Origin: [Actinomadura] parvosata subsp. kistnae
GTDB lineage: Bacteria > Actinomycetota > Actinomycetes > Streptosporangiales > Streptosporangiaceae
Length of the DNA stretch: 64,000 bases
Reading direction: 5' to 3'
Assembly: GCF_900323885.1 (NCBI RefSeq)
Contig: NZ_OOHJ01000030.1
Coordinates: 806,001 to 870,000 of the forward strand
In this document: positions 53,901 to 62,279 of the stretch, in pieces
How the letters are laid out: every line of letters starts with the position of its first letter
Numbering within the stretch: the stretch's first letter is position 1
Program-made: the position numbers and the translations under genes
The notes under the pieces: generated by a model
Database searches by the model: none
Told to the model about the DNA's origin: nothing
The model's input: only the letters and a program-made list of their open reading frames with translations

Positions 53901-54583
53901 CCCTCCGCCTCGACACCCTCGGCGGCGGCCGGGCCTGGCTCGACGTCAACGGCCACCGCCTCACCGGCGTCAACGCCTCCGCGACGGTGAAGGCGTTCCT
54001 GTCCGGCGGCGTCAACAAGATCACCGTGACGGGGCGGTCCGGCACGCTCCGCCTCGACCGCCTGCGCGTCGCCGACACCGCCGGCACGCTCAACCCCACC
54101 TGGTACGAGGCCGAGTCCGCCCGCCTCGCCGGCACCGCTCACATCATGACGCACCCGCTGGCCGGCGGTGGCAAGGCGGTCACCGGCATCGGCGGCGCCC
54201 CCGGCAACGCCAACACCCTCACCTTCGACGTCACCGCCCCCAAGCCCGGCACGTACGCCATGACCGTCCGCTACTCCAACCCGGAGCAGTCCCCCGCCTC
54301 CCACTACAACCCCGACCCGCTGGCCCGCCACGCCGAGATCACCGTCAACGGCGCCCCGCCCCAGCGGGCCTGGTTCCCGCACACCTTCCACGCGGGCAAC
54401 TTCTGGGAGCTGACCATCCCGATCCAGCTCAAGAAGGGCGCCAACACCGTCACCTTCGGCTCCCACGAGCTGCCGAACTTCGACGGCGACACCTACATCT
54501 CCGACACCTTCCCCGACATCCTGCTCCGCTCCGCGTACGCGCCGAACGTGGACAGGATCGCGGTGACACCGCTGTCCCGCTGA
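50990..54583 (+). CDS. large secreted GH39-like hydrolase with LamG, Ig-like and CBM domains
   Basis: A 1197-residue secreted multidomain enzyme. After the signal peptide (to about ALPAGATA) come a LamG/concanavalin-like domain (about 45-260; VLHYDFEGD, LDDFRVYGAAMTAEQVAGL), a bacterial Ig-like domain (about 270-340; VPITWDAVDPGRYAEPGQF) and a clan GH-A barrel (about 345-660). The barrel has FVPFNEPEGNMFG (acid/base) and ININEYAFNYH (nucleophile). Three C-terminal carbohydrate-binding modules of CBM6/35 type follow (TYEAEDAAHTGAP, VYQAEYATLGGAR, WYEAESARLAG). It probably attacks an extracellular polysaccharide whose products enter through the neighbouring importer. Confidence 0.85.
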   Translation: MSHPRSRRARARLRHVLLASALALTALPAAALPAGATAAPDLVLHYDFEGDLSGGTVTDRSPSGLDGTLVNPGSAATATGPDGGQALSLPGGPAGSATAPYVSVPNGLFRDRHAMTISAWLKWSGGPDFQWVYNLGKDAATATFVTPSYAGDATTRSSIKPVNGTAEVGVPGAQKLPAGRWVNLVTTIDGETITYYVNGAAVGSAAARLDLAAVMHADGNTTSGFLGKPFWGGHPFLAGELDDFRVYGAAMTAEQVAGLAGDHLATLTAVEQTTFEVTTYPEIAPDLPQAAQAQFSDGIRRRVPITWDAVDPGRYAEPGQFTVKGTARGVAVQATVKVIGNDLSVDLGAETGPFHGGASGTLYGVYGEGVPNRNLLEGINLRTVSTKAQDGPQHPGADALEVVKPLADATDGDVYIYMTDIYRGFPYQWPGSTPEARLNDFKAKIAKQVDQVLKLDPKYQDNIVFVPFNEPEGNMFGTGEWSYNRISWLNDPQYYFKAWDEVHALIKGKMPGARIAGPNTSVLYAQVEGFLRHTVAAGTVPDVMTWHELGDPARIRTNVAKYRTWERAILGDRRLPININEYAFNYHTSVPGQMIQWASAIEESKVDADIAYWNIDGNLSDSAVQATRGNGQWWLLNAYGQMTGDTVKVTPPRPDVSYTLQGVATLDKAKAQARVLFGGASGKAGVRFDNVDTALFGGSVHALVQEIPWTGQLGDSAQPQVLAELDRPVRDGSVSFSFGDTLPRLREASAYQIILTPGGGPAAPATKLWQATYEAEDAAHTGAPYYRNGPEGSPADVAKFYTSGGYDVGGLRTGSTLALDFKVSVPRDGVYDLSVFANSLNTFDAVREQGPTNVFLRVDGGAEQELHLPLGYKWVVWDHADTKVTLTKGEHVLTLAARSLDGVRATKGDAIVDKLDLSLANPAAAESVYQAEYATLGGARTDYSRRTGHITLKKDQSATFWVYSPGDGESTLRLDTLGGGRAWLDVNGHRLTGVNASATVKAFLSGGVNKITVTGRSGTLRLDRLRVADTAGTLNPTWYEAESARLAGTAHIMTHPLAGGGKAVTGIGGAPGNANTLTFDVTAPKPGTYAMTVRYSNPEQSPASHYNPDPLARHAEITVNGAPPQRAWFPHTFHAGNFWELTIPIQLKKGANTVTFGSHELPNFDGDTYISDTFPDILLRSAYAPNVDRIAVTPLSR

Positions 54584-54621
54584 CGCACGCCGGGCGGCCC
54601 TCACCCGATGTCCTCGGTCGC

Positions 54622-55509
54622 TCATTGTCGGTCGAGGACGCGGGTGAGGAATTCCTCGAAGGTGGTGGGGGTCGCGGTCTGCGCGGTACGCGGCCGGCGC
54701 ATGGCGATTCTGCGTTCGGCGACGTCGAGGGTCATGGCGGTGGTGCCGTCCGCCATGTGCGGGGAGAAGCCGGCGGCCAGCAGGCGCTCGCGCATGGTGG
54801 CGGCGTCGATCTGCTCGTAGCGGGCCTCCGGCCGGCCGAGGGCCCTGCCGATCGCGGCGGTGATCTCGGTGAGGGTGACGTCCCGGGGGCCCTGCAGTTC
54901 GAGGGTACGGGCGCCCGCCTTGCGCCGGCCGGTGAGCAGGTCGGCGGCCACGGCGCCGATGTCGGCCGTGGCGATGGCGGGCAGGGGCAGGTCCGCGGGG
55001 ATCAACCCGTGGGCGGTGCCGGTGGCGCGTACCTCGTCGATCATCGGCAGGGCGTTCTCCATGAACCAGCCGGGACGCAGGTGGGTCACCTCCGGGCCGG
55101 TCAGGGTGTCCAGCGCCTCCTCCAGCGGGCGCAGCCCCCATACCGGGCCGCGGGCCCCGTCATGGTTGGCGGCCCAGCCGCTCAGGCTGACGATCCGGGC
55201 GAGGTCGCCGAGCCCGCCGAGCGCCTGCCGGAAGGCGTTGATGACCCGCCGCTGGTATGCGGGGAAGTCGGTGCTGCCGGGAATGATCCCTGGCGCGATC
55301 ATGACGAACGCGGCGTGGGCGCCGGCGAAGGCGGCACGCAGGCTGCCGGGGTCGTCGGTGCGGGCTTCCGCCGCTTCGGCGCCGTGCTCCACGTACCGCT
55401 GGAGGCGGTCGCGGCTGCGGCCCAGCACCCGGACCTGTTCACCGGTGGCGAGCAGCGCGTCGGCGACGGCGGAGCCGGTGTCGCTGGTGGCGGATGAGAC
55501 GACGATCAT
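54622..55509 (-). CDS. NmrA-like NAD(P)-binding protein
   Basis: A 295-residue atypical SDR of the NmrA/HSCARG or quinone-reductase-2-like group. The nucleotide motif is SSATSDTGSAVADALL (weakened GxxGxxG). Other features are RVLGRSRDRL, VSLSGWAANHDG and HLRPGWFMEN. No Tyr-x3-Lys pair is visible, so it may be a redox sensor or quinone reductase. It lies 125 bases downstream of the XRE gene on the same strand; the gap holds a 26-bp repeat. Confidence 0.83.
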   Translation of the reverse strand: MIVVSSATSDTGSAVADALLATGEQVRVLGRSRDRLQRYVEHGAEAAEARTDDPGSLRAAFAGAHAAFVMIAPGIIPGSTDFPAYQRRVINAFRQALGGLGDLARIVSLSGWAANHDGARGPVWGLRPLEEALDTLTGPEVTHLRPGWFMENALPMIDEVRATGTAHGLIPADLPLPAIATADIGAVAADLLTGRRKAGARTLELQGPRDVTLTEITAAIGRALGRPEARYEQIDAATMRERLLAAGFSPHMADGTTAMTLDVAERRIAMRRPRTAQTATPTTFEEFLTRVLDRQ

Positions 55510-55566
55510 GGTGTTCCCTCACAAGAAATGCGTGTGCGATGTACGGCGTCGACGACCGGCCGGGCG

Positions 55567-55618
55567 CCGACCGCATACGGGTCGGTCGGGCACCGACCGC
55601 ATACGGGTCGGCCGGGTG
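55567..55618. repeat. two 26-bp repeats with hairpin
   Basis: Two copies of CCGACCGCATACGGGTCGG plus seven bases at 55567-55592 and 55593-55618. Each copy contains CCGACC-GCATAC-GGGTCGG, able to form a hairpin, so the pair may act as a terminator after the XRE gene. Confidence 0.7.
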
Positions 55619-55634
55619 GCCGGGCGCCGGTCGG

Positions 55635-56492
55635 TCAGGCGGCGGTGAGGGCCGCGAGGAGGGCGAGCCGGTCGGCCGACGGCGTGCCGGCCCCGGCGGC
55701 GCTGATGATCAGGCGCTGCCCCGGGTCGTCGGGCAGGCGGAGGATCTCCTCGTTCAGCTCCAGCTCTCCCACGACAGGGTGGCGGTAGCGGCGCACGGTG
55801 TGCAGGCAGTCACGCACGGCGTGCTCGCGCCACAGGCGCGCGAAGTCGTCGCTGCCGGTCGCCAGCTCGGAGACGAGCTGGTGCAGGGCGAGGTCGTCGG
55901 GACGTTCGGCGCTGGCCAGCCGCAGGTAGGACGCGAGGTCCCCGGCCTGCCGCTCCCAGTCGGCGAACAACTCGCGAGAACGCGGGTCGAGGAAGACCCG
56001 TCGTGCCTGGTTGGGCGCCCCCGGTGTGCCGATGGCGGCGATCTCGTCGCTCGTCAGGCTCCACAGCGCGTACCCGAGCGGGTTGCCAGCCAGGATGTCG
56101 GTACGCCGCCCGACGAGCACGACGGCGCTCAGGCTGCCGGCGATGAGGTCGCGGACGGGAGCGCGGACGTGGTCCTCCTGACCGGTGCCCCGCACCGGCG
56201 GAAGAGCCCGCGCCAGCCGGTAGAGGTGCGCGCGCTCGTCCGGGGACAGTCTGAGTGCCCGAGCGAGGGCGTCGAGGACCGAGTCGGAGACCTGGTGGCT
56301 CTCGCCCTGCTCCAGGCGGGTGTAGTAGGTCGTGCTGAGCCCGGCCAGCGCCGCGAGCTCCTCACGCCTGAGGCCGGGCACCCGGCGCCGGTCGCCGTAG
56401 GAGGGCCGGATGCCGAGCTCCTGCGGCGTCACCGCGGCACGACGTGCCCGCAGGAACTCGCCCAGCTCCTGCGACGACGACCTGCCTGCCAT
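55635..56492 (-). CDS. XRE family regulator with MmyB-like ligand domain
   Basis: A 285-residue regulator. The helix-turn-helix is RREELAALAGLSTTYYTRLEQG (two segments around 45-65). The C-terminal domain, with RTDILAGNPLGYALW and YRHPVVGELELNEEILRLP, is the MmyB-type PAS-like fold that binds fatty acids. The ATG at 56492 follows GGAGGGG; a GTG at 56516 would overlap the MBL gene. It is co-transcribed with the MBL gene and may control the NmrA gene downstream. Confidence 0.87.
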   Translation of the reverse strand: MAGRSSSQELGEFLRARRAAVTPQELGIRPSYGDRRRVPGLRREELAALAGLSTTYYTRLEQGESHQVSDSVLDALARALRLSPDERAHLYRLARALPPVRGTGQEDHVRAPVRDLIAGSLSAVVLVGRRTDILAGNPLGYALWSLTSDEIAAIGTPGAPNQARRVFLDPRSRELFADWERQAGDLASYLRLASAERPDDLALHQLVSELATGSDDFARLWREHAVRDCLHTVRRYRHPVVGELELNEEILRLPDDPGQRLIISAAGAGTPSADRLALLAALTAA

Positions 56493-56502
56493 CACCCCTC
56501 CA

Positions 56503-57426
56503 TTATCCCTCGTCACGCGCGGGCCTCACCTGGTCGGGCCAGGGCACGGGCCGGTACGGTACGGGCACCCACCGGGCCTCACCGTCGCGGAAGGCGATCC
56601 GTCCGATGCCGGGGAAGGGCAGGTGCGCGCCGCCGACCGTCCAACCCCGCGTCCGGATCTCCTCCAGGACGCGCTGCCGCGCGGCGCGGGCGCCGGCCCG
56701 GTCACTGTCGATCTCCATCGCGACGTGCGGGGCGCGCAGCTGGACCGTGTGGTTGTGCATGGTGTCACCCCACATCAGCAGCCGCTCCCCTGCACCGTCC
56801 AGCAGGTAGCCGCTGTGGCCGGGGGTGTGCCCGTGGAGATCCACCGCGGTCACCCCGGGCACCGGCTGCTCGCCGAAGGCGAACGTCTCCAGGCGACCGC
56901 CCGCCCGATAGGGCGCCAGGGCCTCGGCGGCCCACCGGTGGATCTGCCCCCGCACGCCCTCGGCCACGACGTCGTCCAGCCAGTGGCGGGCCTCGAGTGC
57001 CGCCACGTGCACGGTCGCCGAGGGGAACGCCGCCTCCCCGTCCGCCGTCACCAAACCGTAGGCGTGATCGGGGTGCAGGTGCGTGATGAGGACGTCATCG
57101 ACCTGCTCCGGCCCGGCTCCGGCGGCGCGCAGGTTGTCCGGCAGCCGACCGGTGCCCGGGCCGAGGGAGGCGCCGGCGCCGGCGTCGACCAGCACGAGGC
57201 GCCCGCCGGACCGGAACAGGAACGCGTTCACGGCCGTCGCCAGGTCGCCCTCCGGCGGCAAGAACCCGTCCGCCAGCAACGCGGCGATCCGCTCCGGCGG
57301 CTCGCCGTGCATGTCGGCGGCGAAGATCGGCAGCGCTCCGTCGTAGACGGTGGTCACCGTGACGGCGCCGACGCGGGTGCGCGCGAATCCCGGCGCCTGA
57401 GCTGAGGTTGTCGCGGTCGTACTCAT
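56503..57426 (-). CDS. MBL fold metallo-hydrolase
   Basis: A 307-residue metallo-beta-lactamase-fold hydrolase. Metal ligands are HLHPDHAYG (HxHxDH), GHTPGHSGY and the Asp of MWGDTMHNH. It belongs to the lactonase/glyoxalase II-like group. I chose ATG at 57426, giving STTATTSAQAPGF. The gene ends 11 bases before the XRE start. The substrate is unknown; quorum-lactone or aryl-ester cleavage are options. Confidence 0.87.
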   Translation of the reverse strand: MSTTATTSAQAPGFARTRVGAVTVTTVYDGALPIFAADMHGEPPERIAALLADGFLPPEGDLATAVNAFLFRSGGRLVLVDAGAGASLGPGTGRLPDNLRAAGAGPEQVDDVLITHLHPDHAYGLVTADGEAAFPSATVHVAALEARHWLDDVVAEGVRGQIHRWAAEALAPYRAGGRLETFAFGEQPVPGVTAVDLHGHTPGHSGYLLDGAGERLLMWGDTMHNHTVQLRAPHVAMEIDSDRAGARAARQRVLEEIRTRGWTVGGAHLPFPGIGRIAFRDGEARWVPVPYRPVPWPDQVRPARDEG

Positions 57427-57573
57427 GGCCTCAGTATTCGAGGGGCCGGCCGTCGCGTGCCTGCCCATGGCGTGGATAGGCAAGCATCACCTCCGGGCCG
57501 TCCGCGTGGACGCGCCGGCGCGATCTGTCACCATGGGGCGGGCAGGGACATGCTCACCGGGGCAGGGGTGCCG

Positions 57574-58209
57574 ATGACGAATGAGCTGATCGCTTTCTCG
57601 GTCGCGTCCTTGCTGGTGTCCATGGCGCCGGGCCCCACCACCGTGGTCATCCTGCGGCAGTCGATCCGGTCGGGACGGGCCGCCGGGGTGGCGACGGTCC
57701 TGGGCAACGAGACCGGCTGGCTGCTGTGGTGCCTGGCGGCGGCCCTGGGGCTGTCCGCGCTGCTGCTGGCCTCGCAACTGGCGTTCGACATCATGCGGAT
57801 CGCCGGCGCCGTCGTCCTGGTGGGCATCGGCGCGCGGACGCTGTGGCAGGCGCGCTCCCCGCACGATCCCGCCACCGGCGTCCGCACCGCCGTGCCTGCC
57901 GGGACGTCCTTGTGGGGCTGCTACCGCATGGGGCTCCTGACCAATCTGGCGAACCCGAAGGCCGGCGTGTTCGCGCTCTCCTTCCTCCCCCAGTTCGTGC
58001 CGGACGGGGCGCCGGCGCTGCCGACGCTGCTGCTGCTCGCGCTGGGTTCGGCTGTCATCGACCTGGTCTGGTACCTGGGCATCGTCCGGCTGGTCTGCGC
58101 CGCCCGGAGGCTCTTCGCGCGGCCGGCCGTACGGCGGTGGCTCGAATACGTCTCGGGCACCGTCCTGATCGGGCTGGCCATGCGGCTGGCTCTGACGAGC
58201 AGGACGTGA
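57574..58209 (+). CDS. LysE family amino-acid exporter
   Basis: A 211-residue membrane protein with six helices of the LysE/RhtB type. The family motif APGPTTVVILRQSIRSG follows the first helix, and LANPKAGVFALSFLPQF lies mid-protein. It exports amino acids or related compounds. The ATG is preceded by AGGGG. It is divergent from the MBL gene and converges on the response regulator. Confidence 0.88.
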   Translation: MTNELIAFSVASLLVSMAPGPTTVVILRQSIRSGRAAGVATVLGNETGWLLWCLAAALGLSALLLASQLAFDIMRIAGAVVLVGIGARTLWQARSPHDPATGVRTAVPAGTSLWGCYRMGLLTNLANPKAGVFALSFLPQFVPDGAPALPTLLLLALGSAVIDLVWYLGIVRLVCAARRLFARPAVRRWLEYVSGTVLIGLAMRLALTSRT

Positions 58210-58224
58210 GACGGGCGGGACGGG

Positions 58225-58902
58225 TCAGAGCCCGGCATCGTGCACGATGAGGGCCAGCTGCACCCGGTTGTCCAGGCCCGCCTTCGTCAGGATGCGGGAG
58301 ATGTAGCCCTTCACGGTGCCGACGCTCATGTGCAGGTCACCGGCGATCACCGCGTTCGGCTTGCCCTGCGCGACCGCCAGCGCCACCTCGCGCTCCCGCT
58401 CGCTCAGCCGGTCCAGCACCTGCCGGGCGTCGGTACGCCGCCGGGTCTCCTGCTCGGGCATCAGATGCGCGATCAGCTTGCGGGTGATGCTCGGCGACAG
58501 GATCGGCTCGCCCGCCACGACCTTGCGCACCGCGTCCACGATGCCCTCCGGCGGGGTGTCCTTGAGCAGGAAGCCGCTCGCGCCCGACCGCAACGCCTCG
58601 AACACCAGCTCGTCGGCGTCGAACGTGGTCAGCACCACCACCTCCGGCGCCCCAGGACGGGCCCGCAGGCGCCGGGTCGCCTCGATGCCGCCGACGCCGC
58701 CCATCCGCAGGTCCATGAGGACCACGTCGGGCTCGTGCTCGGCCACGGCGCCCTCCACCTCGGCGCCGTCGGCGACCGCCCCGACGATGTGCAGGTCGGG
58801 GGCGCCTTTGAGCATCAGGGTCAGGCCGGCGCGGACGAGGGCGTCGTCGTCCACGATCAGGACCCGGATCGGCGCGCTCTCGTCGGCTCTCACCCCGGCC
58901 AT
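58225..58902 (-). CDS. NarL/FixJ family response regulator
   Basis: A 225-residue response regulator. The receiver has DDD near residue 18, phospho-acceptor Asp in VLMDLRMGG, Thr in LTTFD and Lys in FLLKDTPP. The LuxR-type helix-turn-helix is LSEREREVALAVAQGKPN, VGTVKGYISRIL. It is the partner of the histidine kinase gene 70 bases upstream. Confidence 0.92.
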   Translation of the reverse strand: MAGVRADESAPIRVLIVDDDALVRAGLTLMLKGAPDLHIVGAVADGAEVEGAVAEHEPDVVLMDLRMGGVGGIEATRRLRARPGAPEVVVLTTFDADELVFEALRSGASGFLLKDTPPEGIVDAVRKVVAGEPILSPSITRKLIAHLMPEQETRRRTDARQVLDRLSEREREVALAVAQGKPNAVIAGDLHMSVGTVKGYISRILTKAGLDNRVQLALIVHDAGL

Positions 58903-58972
58903 GCTAACGAGCCCGGCGCCCCGCCGCCGCCGAAGCCGTGCCCCTACCGCCACGAGGCTCGCTCCCCCGCCC

Positions 58973-60223
58973 TCATCGAGGCCACGGCAGCCGGGCCACC
59001 AGCCGGAATCCGCCGTCGGCCGTCTCCCCCCTCTCCAGCCGGCCGCCCGCCAGCGACGCCCGCTCCGCCAGCCCGATCAGCCCCGCCCCTGCCCCGGTCC
59101 CGGCGAGGGTTTCCGCCGCGTTCCCGTCGAGAGCCCCCGCGTCGGATTCCGCCTCCGTCCCGGCGGAAGCGGGCGGTCCGCTTTGTGGTGGGTTGCGCAC
59201 CTCGACGACCAGCTCGGTCCCTTTCGTGCCGGACACGAGCACGGTGACGGGCCGGCCGGGCGCGTGCTTGCGCGCGTTCGTGAGCCCTTCCTGCACGGTA
59301 CGGTACGCGGCGCGGCCCACCACGTCCGGCACCTCGGACAGGCGTACCCCGTGATCGTGCAGCTCGACCCGCATCCCGGCCCGCCGCGACTCCTCCACGA
59401 GCGCCCCGAGATCCAGCCCGGCCGAGGGCGCCTCAAGACCGGCGACCGGTGCGGGCGTCGGCGGGAGGGCCGGGTCGCGGAGGACCGAGACGACCGCGCG
59501 CAGCTCCTCCAGCGCCTGGCGGGCGCTCGTCCCGATCACCCGGGCCGCCTCCGTGACCTCGCCCGGCGTCGCGCTCGCGTTGAACTCCAGCGCCCCCGCG
59601 TGCACGGCGAGCAGCGACAGCCGGTGGGCGAGCACGTCGTGCATCTCCCTGGCGATGCCGAGCCGTTCGGCGCGGCGGGCCTGCTTGGCGCGCGCCCGCT
59701 GCTCGGCCTCCGCCCGGCGGGCCCGCTCGGCCAGCGACAGCAGCAATTCCCTGCGGGTACGGGCCAGCATCCCCCACGCGGTCACCGCCACCCCGAACAA
59801 CACCGCGACCAGCGCCCACACGGCGTAGGGGGCGAGCCCGGGCGGCCGTAACGCGAACCTGACCAGCGACGCCGCCACCCCCACCGCCCCCACGGCGATC
59901 GCCACGCGCGGCGGCCGGTACAGGGCCGCGATCAGCGCGGCGACGCCCGCCGCCACGGACGCGGACGCGGCGGGCACCGACAGCGCGATCACCGCCAGCC
60001 CCGCCGGCACCGGCCACCTGCGGCACAGCCACAGCCCCGCGCAGGCGAGCGCGCCGCCCACGACGTCGGCGACCAGGTGCCAGCCGGGGCCGCCCGCCGG
60101 ATCCCCCCAGATCACCGCGACCGCGGCGGCGCACGCGGGCACGAGCCCGCCCAGGCCCGCGACCCAGCCGCTCCGCGACCGCAGCCGGCCGATCCGCGCC
60201 TCATCCGCGCCGGTCTGGAACAC
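58973..60223 (-). CDS. NarL-type sensor histidine kinase
   Basis: A 416-residue membrane kinase. Five or six N-terminal helices are followed by a coiled segment rich in Arg/Ala (ERARRAEAEQRARAKQARRAER). The phospho-acceptor box is REMHDVLAHRLSLLAVHAGAL (two parts), a HisKA_3 type. The ATP-binding part has EGLTNARKHAPG (N box) and GAGLIGLAERASLAGG (G box). Start GTG at 60223; a TTG upstream would add 14 residues. It may sense membrane stress and, with the response regulator, control the divergent membrane-protein gene. Confidence 0.9.
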   Translation of the reverse strand: MFQTGADEARIGRLRSRSGWVAGLGGLVPACAAAVAVIWGDPAGGPGWHLVADVVGGALACAGLWLCRRWPVPAGLAVIALSVPAASASVAAGVAALIAALYRPPRVAIAVGAVGVAASLVRFALRPPGLAPYAVWALVAVLFGVAVTAWGMLARTRRELLLSLAERARRAEAEQRARAKQARRAERLGIAREMHDVLAHRLSLLAVHAGALEFNASATPGEVTEAARVIGTSARQALEELRAVVSVLRDPALPPTPAPVAGLEAPSAGLDLGALVEESRRAGMRVELHDHGVRLSEVPDVVGRAAYRTVQEGLTNARKHAPGRPVTVLVSGTKGTELVVEVRNPPQSGPPASAGTEAESDAGALDGNAAETLAGTGAGAGLIGLAERASLAGGRLERGETADGGFRLVARLPWPR

Positions 60224-60398
60224 AACCGCCGATCGTAGCCCGCCCTGCGTCCCCCACGTCAGCAACCGAAGTCACGACGAGCCACGACCAAAGTCGTCAG
60301 GAAGGTGTCCGGACGGCCGGCGCGGCAGCGACGCGGGCTGCCACGCTCCGGCCCTTCGCCCGCAGCGGCCGGCACCCGCCGCCCGGCACGCTGGGCCC

Positions 60399-61455
60399 AT
60401 GAACGCACCCGACCCGCCGAAGGGCGGCCGCCGTGCCGCGCTGCTGCTTGCGGTGATCACCCCGGTCATCGCCGAGCTCACCCTGGGCAACCCGCCGCTC
60501 AGCCGGATCTGGCTGATGCTCCTGTGGATCCCGATCTACGGCGCCGGCACGGTGCTGATCCGGGAGCTGGTCCGGCGGCGCCGCGGGGGCTGGCCGTCGA
60601 TCCTGCTGCTCGGGCTGGCGTACGGCATCGTCGAGGAGGGGCTGGCGCTGCAGGCGCTCAGCAGCCCCACCATGTACGGGGTGGCCGGGTGGGCGCCGAG
60701 GATCCTCGGGCTGAACAGCGCCTACGCCGAGCTCAACCTGCCCTACCATGCCGTTTTCAGCGTGGCGCTGCCGATCCTGCTCACCGATCTGGCGTTCCCG
60801 TCTTTGCGGGAGCGGCCCTACCTGAAGCGGACGGGGGTCGTGGTGGCCGCCGTGGTGTTCGTGCTGGGCGGGGTGCTGCTGCGGCTGACCGTGGCGGCCT
60901 CCATCGACCCCGGCTACCAGGCACCGGCCGTGGTGCCGGCCGCGTACGTGGCCGCCGTGGCGCTGCTGGCGGTGGTGGCCCTGGGCGTCCTGCCGTCCCG
61001 TCCCGCACCCCGGACGGGCTCCCACCCCGCGCCCGAGCCCGCGTCCCGGCCGAAACCGTCCGGGGCGGCTCCCGTGCCGTGGGTGGCGGGGGTGCTCGGG
61101 CGGGCGTGGGGTTCGGGTACCTGGCGCTGCTGTTCCCGTTCGGCGGGCCGTTCGGCCCGCCTTCACGCACGGTGGCTGGGTGGCGGTGCCGATGCTGGTC
61201 GCGGCGGCGGTCGCGGTGACGGCCGGGTGGCTGGTACGGCGGTGGGCGGCGAGCGGCGGGTGGACGGACCGGCACAGCCTCTTCCTGACCGGCGGGGCGC
61301 TGGCGGGGCACACCGCGTTCGGAGTGGTGGCCAACGCCGCCACGCTCGCCGACAAGCTTGAGCTGTCGGCTCTCGGGGTCGTCATGATCGCGCTGCTGGC
61401 GCTGCTCGGCCGCCGTACGGAGAAAACGGCGCGAAAAATCTCCCGGCGGATGTAG
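60399..61455 (+). pseudogene. multi-pass membrane protein with two frameshifts
   Basis: About 352 residues if two missing bases are restored; the span of 1057 bases is two short of whole codons. The frame runs from MNAPDPPKGGRRAALLLAVI to about 61100 (VPWVAGVLG), continues one frame over as FGYLALLFPFGGPFGPP to about 61157, then as WVAVPMLVAAAVAVTAGW to RKISRRM. The second break is in CCGCCTTC, and a C is probably lost. It has 8 to 9 helices and a motif VEEGLALQAL, but I do not recognise the family. Its position, divergent from the sensor kinase, suggests a regulated target. Confidence 0.65.
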
Positions 61456-61511
61456 AGAACGCCGCCCCGGCCCCGACCTACCCGTGAAGGCAACGAGAAC
61501 AGGAGCAGGAC

Positions 61512-62072
61512 ATGCGCAAGATCATCTTCTGGGTGCACACCTCCGTCGACGGCCACATCGACGGCCCGAACGGCGAGTTCGACTGGCCCGTGATGGGCGA
61601 GGAGCTGTCGGCGTACTCCGAGACGCTGAGCGAGCGCTGCGACACCTTCCTGTACGGGCGCGGCGTGTGGGAGGGCATGGTGGCGTTCTGGCCGAACGCC
61701 GAGTCGGTGTCGGACCACCCGCACGTCCTGAAGTTCGCGCCGCGCTGGCGCGACACGCCGAAGATCGTCTTCTCGACGACGCTGAAGGACGACGACTGGG
61801 CCGCCCGGATCATCGGCGACGACCTCGCCGACCAGGTCACCGAGCTCAAGCAACAGGACGGCAAGGACCTGCTGCTCACCGGCGGCTCCGGCCTGGCCGC
61901 CGCGCTCACCGAGCACGGCCTGATCGACGAGTACCACGTCGCGGTGCACCCGGTCGTGCTGGGCGGTGGCCGCCCGCTGTTCGCCCAGGACGCGCGGCGG
62001 CTGGGGCTGCGGCTGGTCGAGTCGCGCACCTGCGACGGCCAGGTCGTGGTCATGCGGTACGAGCGCGCCTGA
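61512..62072 (+). CDS. dihydrofolate reductase-like (RibD C-terminal) protein
   Basis: A 186-residue protein of the RibD C-terminal/DHFR-like fold. It starts RKIIFWVHTSVDGHIDGPNG, has FLYGRGVWEGM, LLTGGSGLAAALTEHGLIDE (two segments) and HPVVLGGGRPLF, which form the NADPH site. Small stand-alone members of this group are common in actinomycetes and their substrates are mostly unknown. It is not likely to be the housekeeping folate enzyme. Confidence 0.87.
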   Translation: MRKIIFWVHTSVDGHIDGPNGEFDWPVMGEELSAYSETLSERCDTFLYGRGVWEGMVAFWPNAESVSDHPHVLKFAPRWRDTPKIVFSTTLKDDDWAARIIGDDLADQVTELKQQDGKDLLLTGGSGLAAALTEHGLIDEYHVAVHPVVLGGGRPLFAQDARRLGLRLVESRTCDGQVVVMRYERA

Positions 62073-62216
62073 TGACTTTGTGCACCGTTCCTTCGTCCGC
62101 GGCCTCCTCCGCCACGAACAGTCCACATTCGATGCCGGCGATCCGCCGGACGGGGGACGTCATGCCCGCACGCCCGTCCGAGATCGCCCGCGCCAGCACG
62201 GACTGGGAGGAACCGC

Positions 62217-62279
62217 ATGACCGAGCACCACCACGATCGGGCACCCCGCCGCTCCCGGCCCGGGGACGGCCGCCCGTGA
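62217..62279 (+). CDS. 20-codon leader gene overlapping the NlpC/P60 start
   Basis: A short frame, MTEHHHDRAPRRSRPGDGRP, has a much better ribosome site (GGGAGGAA, seven bases before ATG) than the downstream gene. Its stop overlaps the GTG start of the NlpC/P60 gene (GTGA). It is His- and Arg-rich. It probably serves to load ribosomes onto the downstream gene, or may be a regulatory leader peptide. Confidence 0.5.
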   Translation: MTEHHHDRAPRRSRPGDGRP

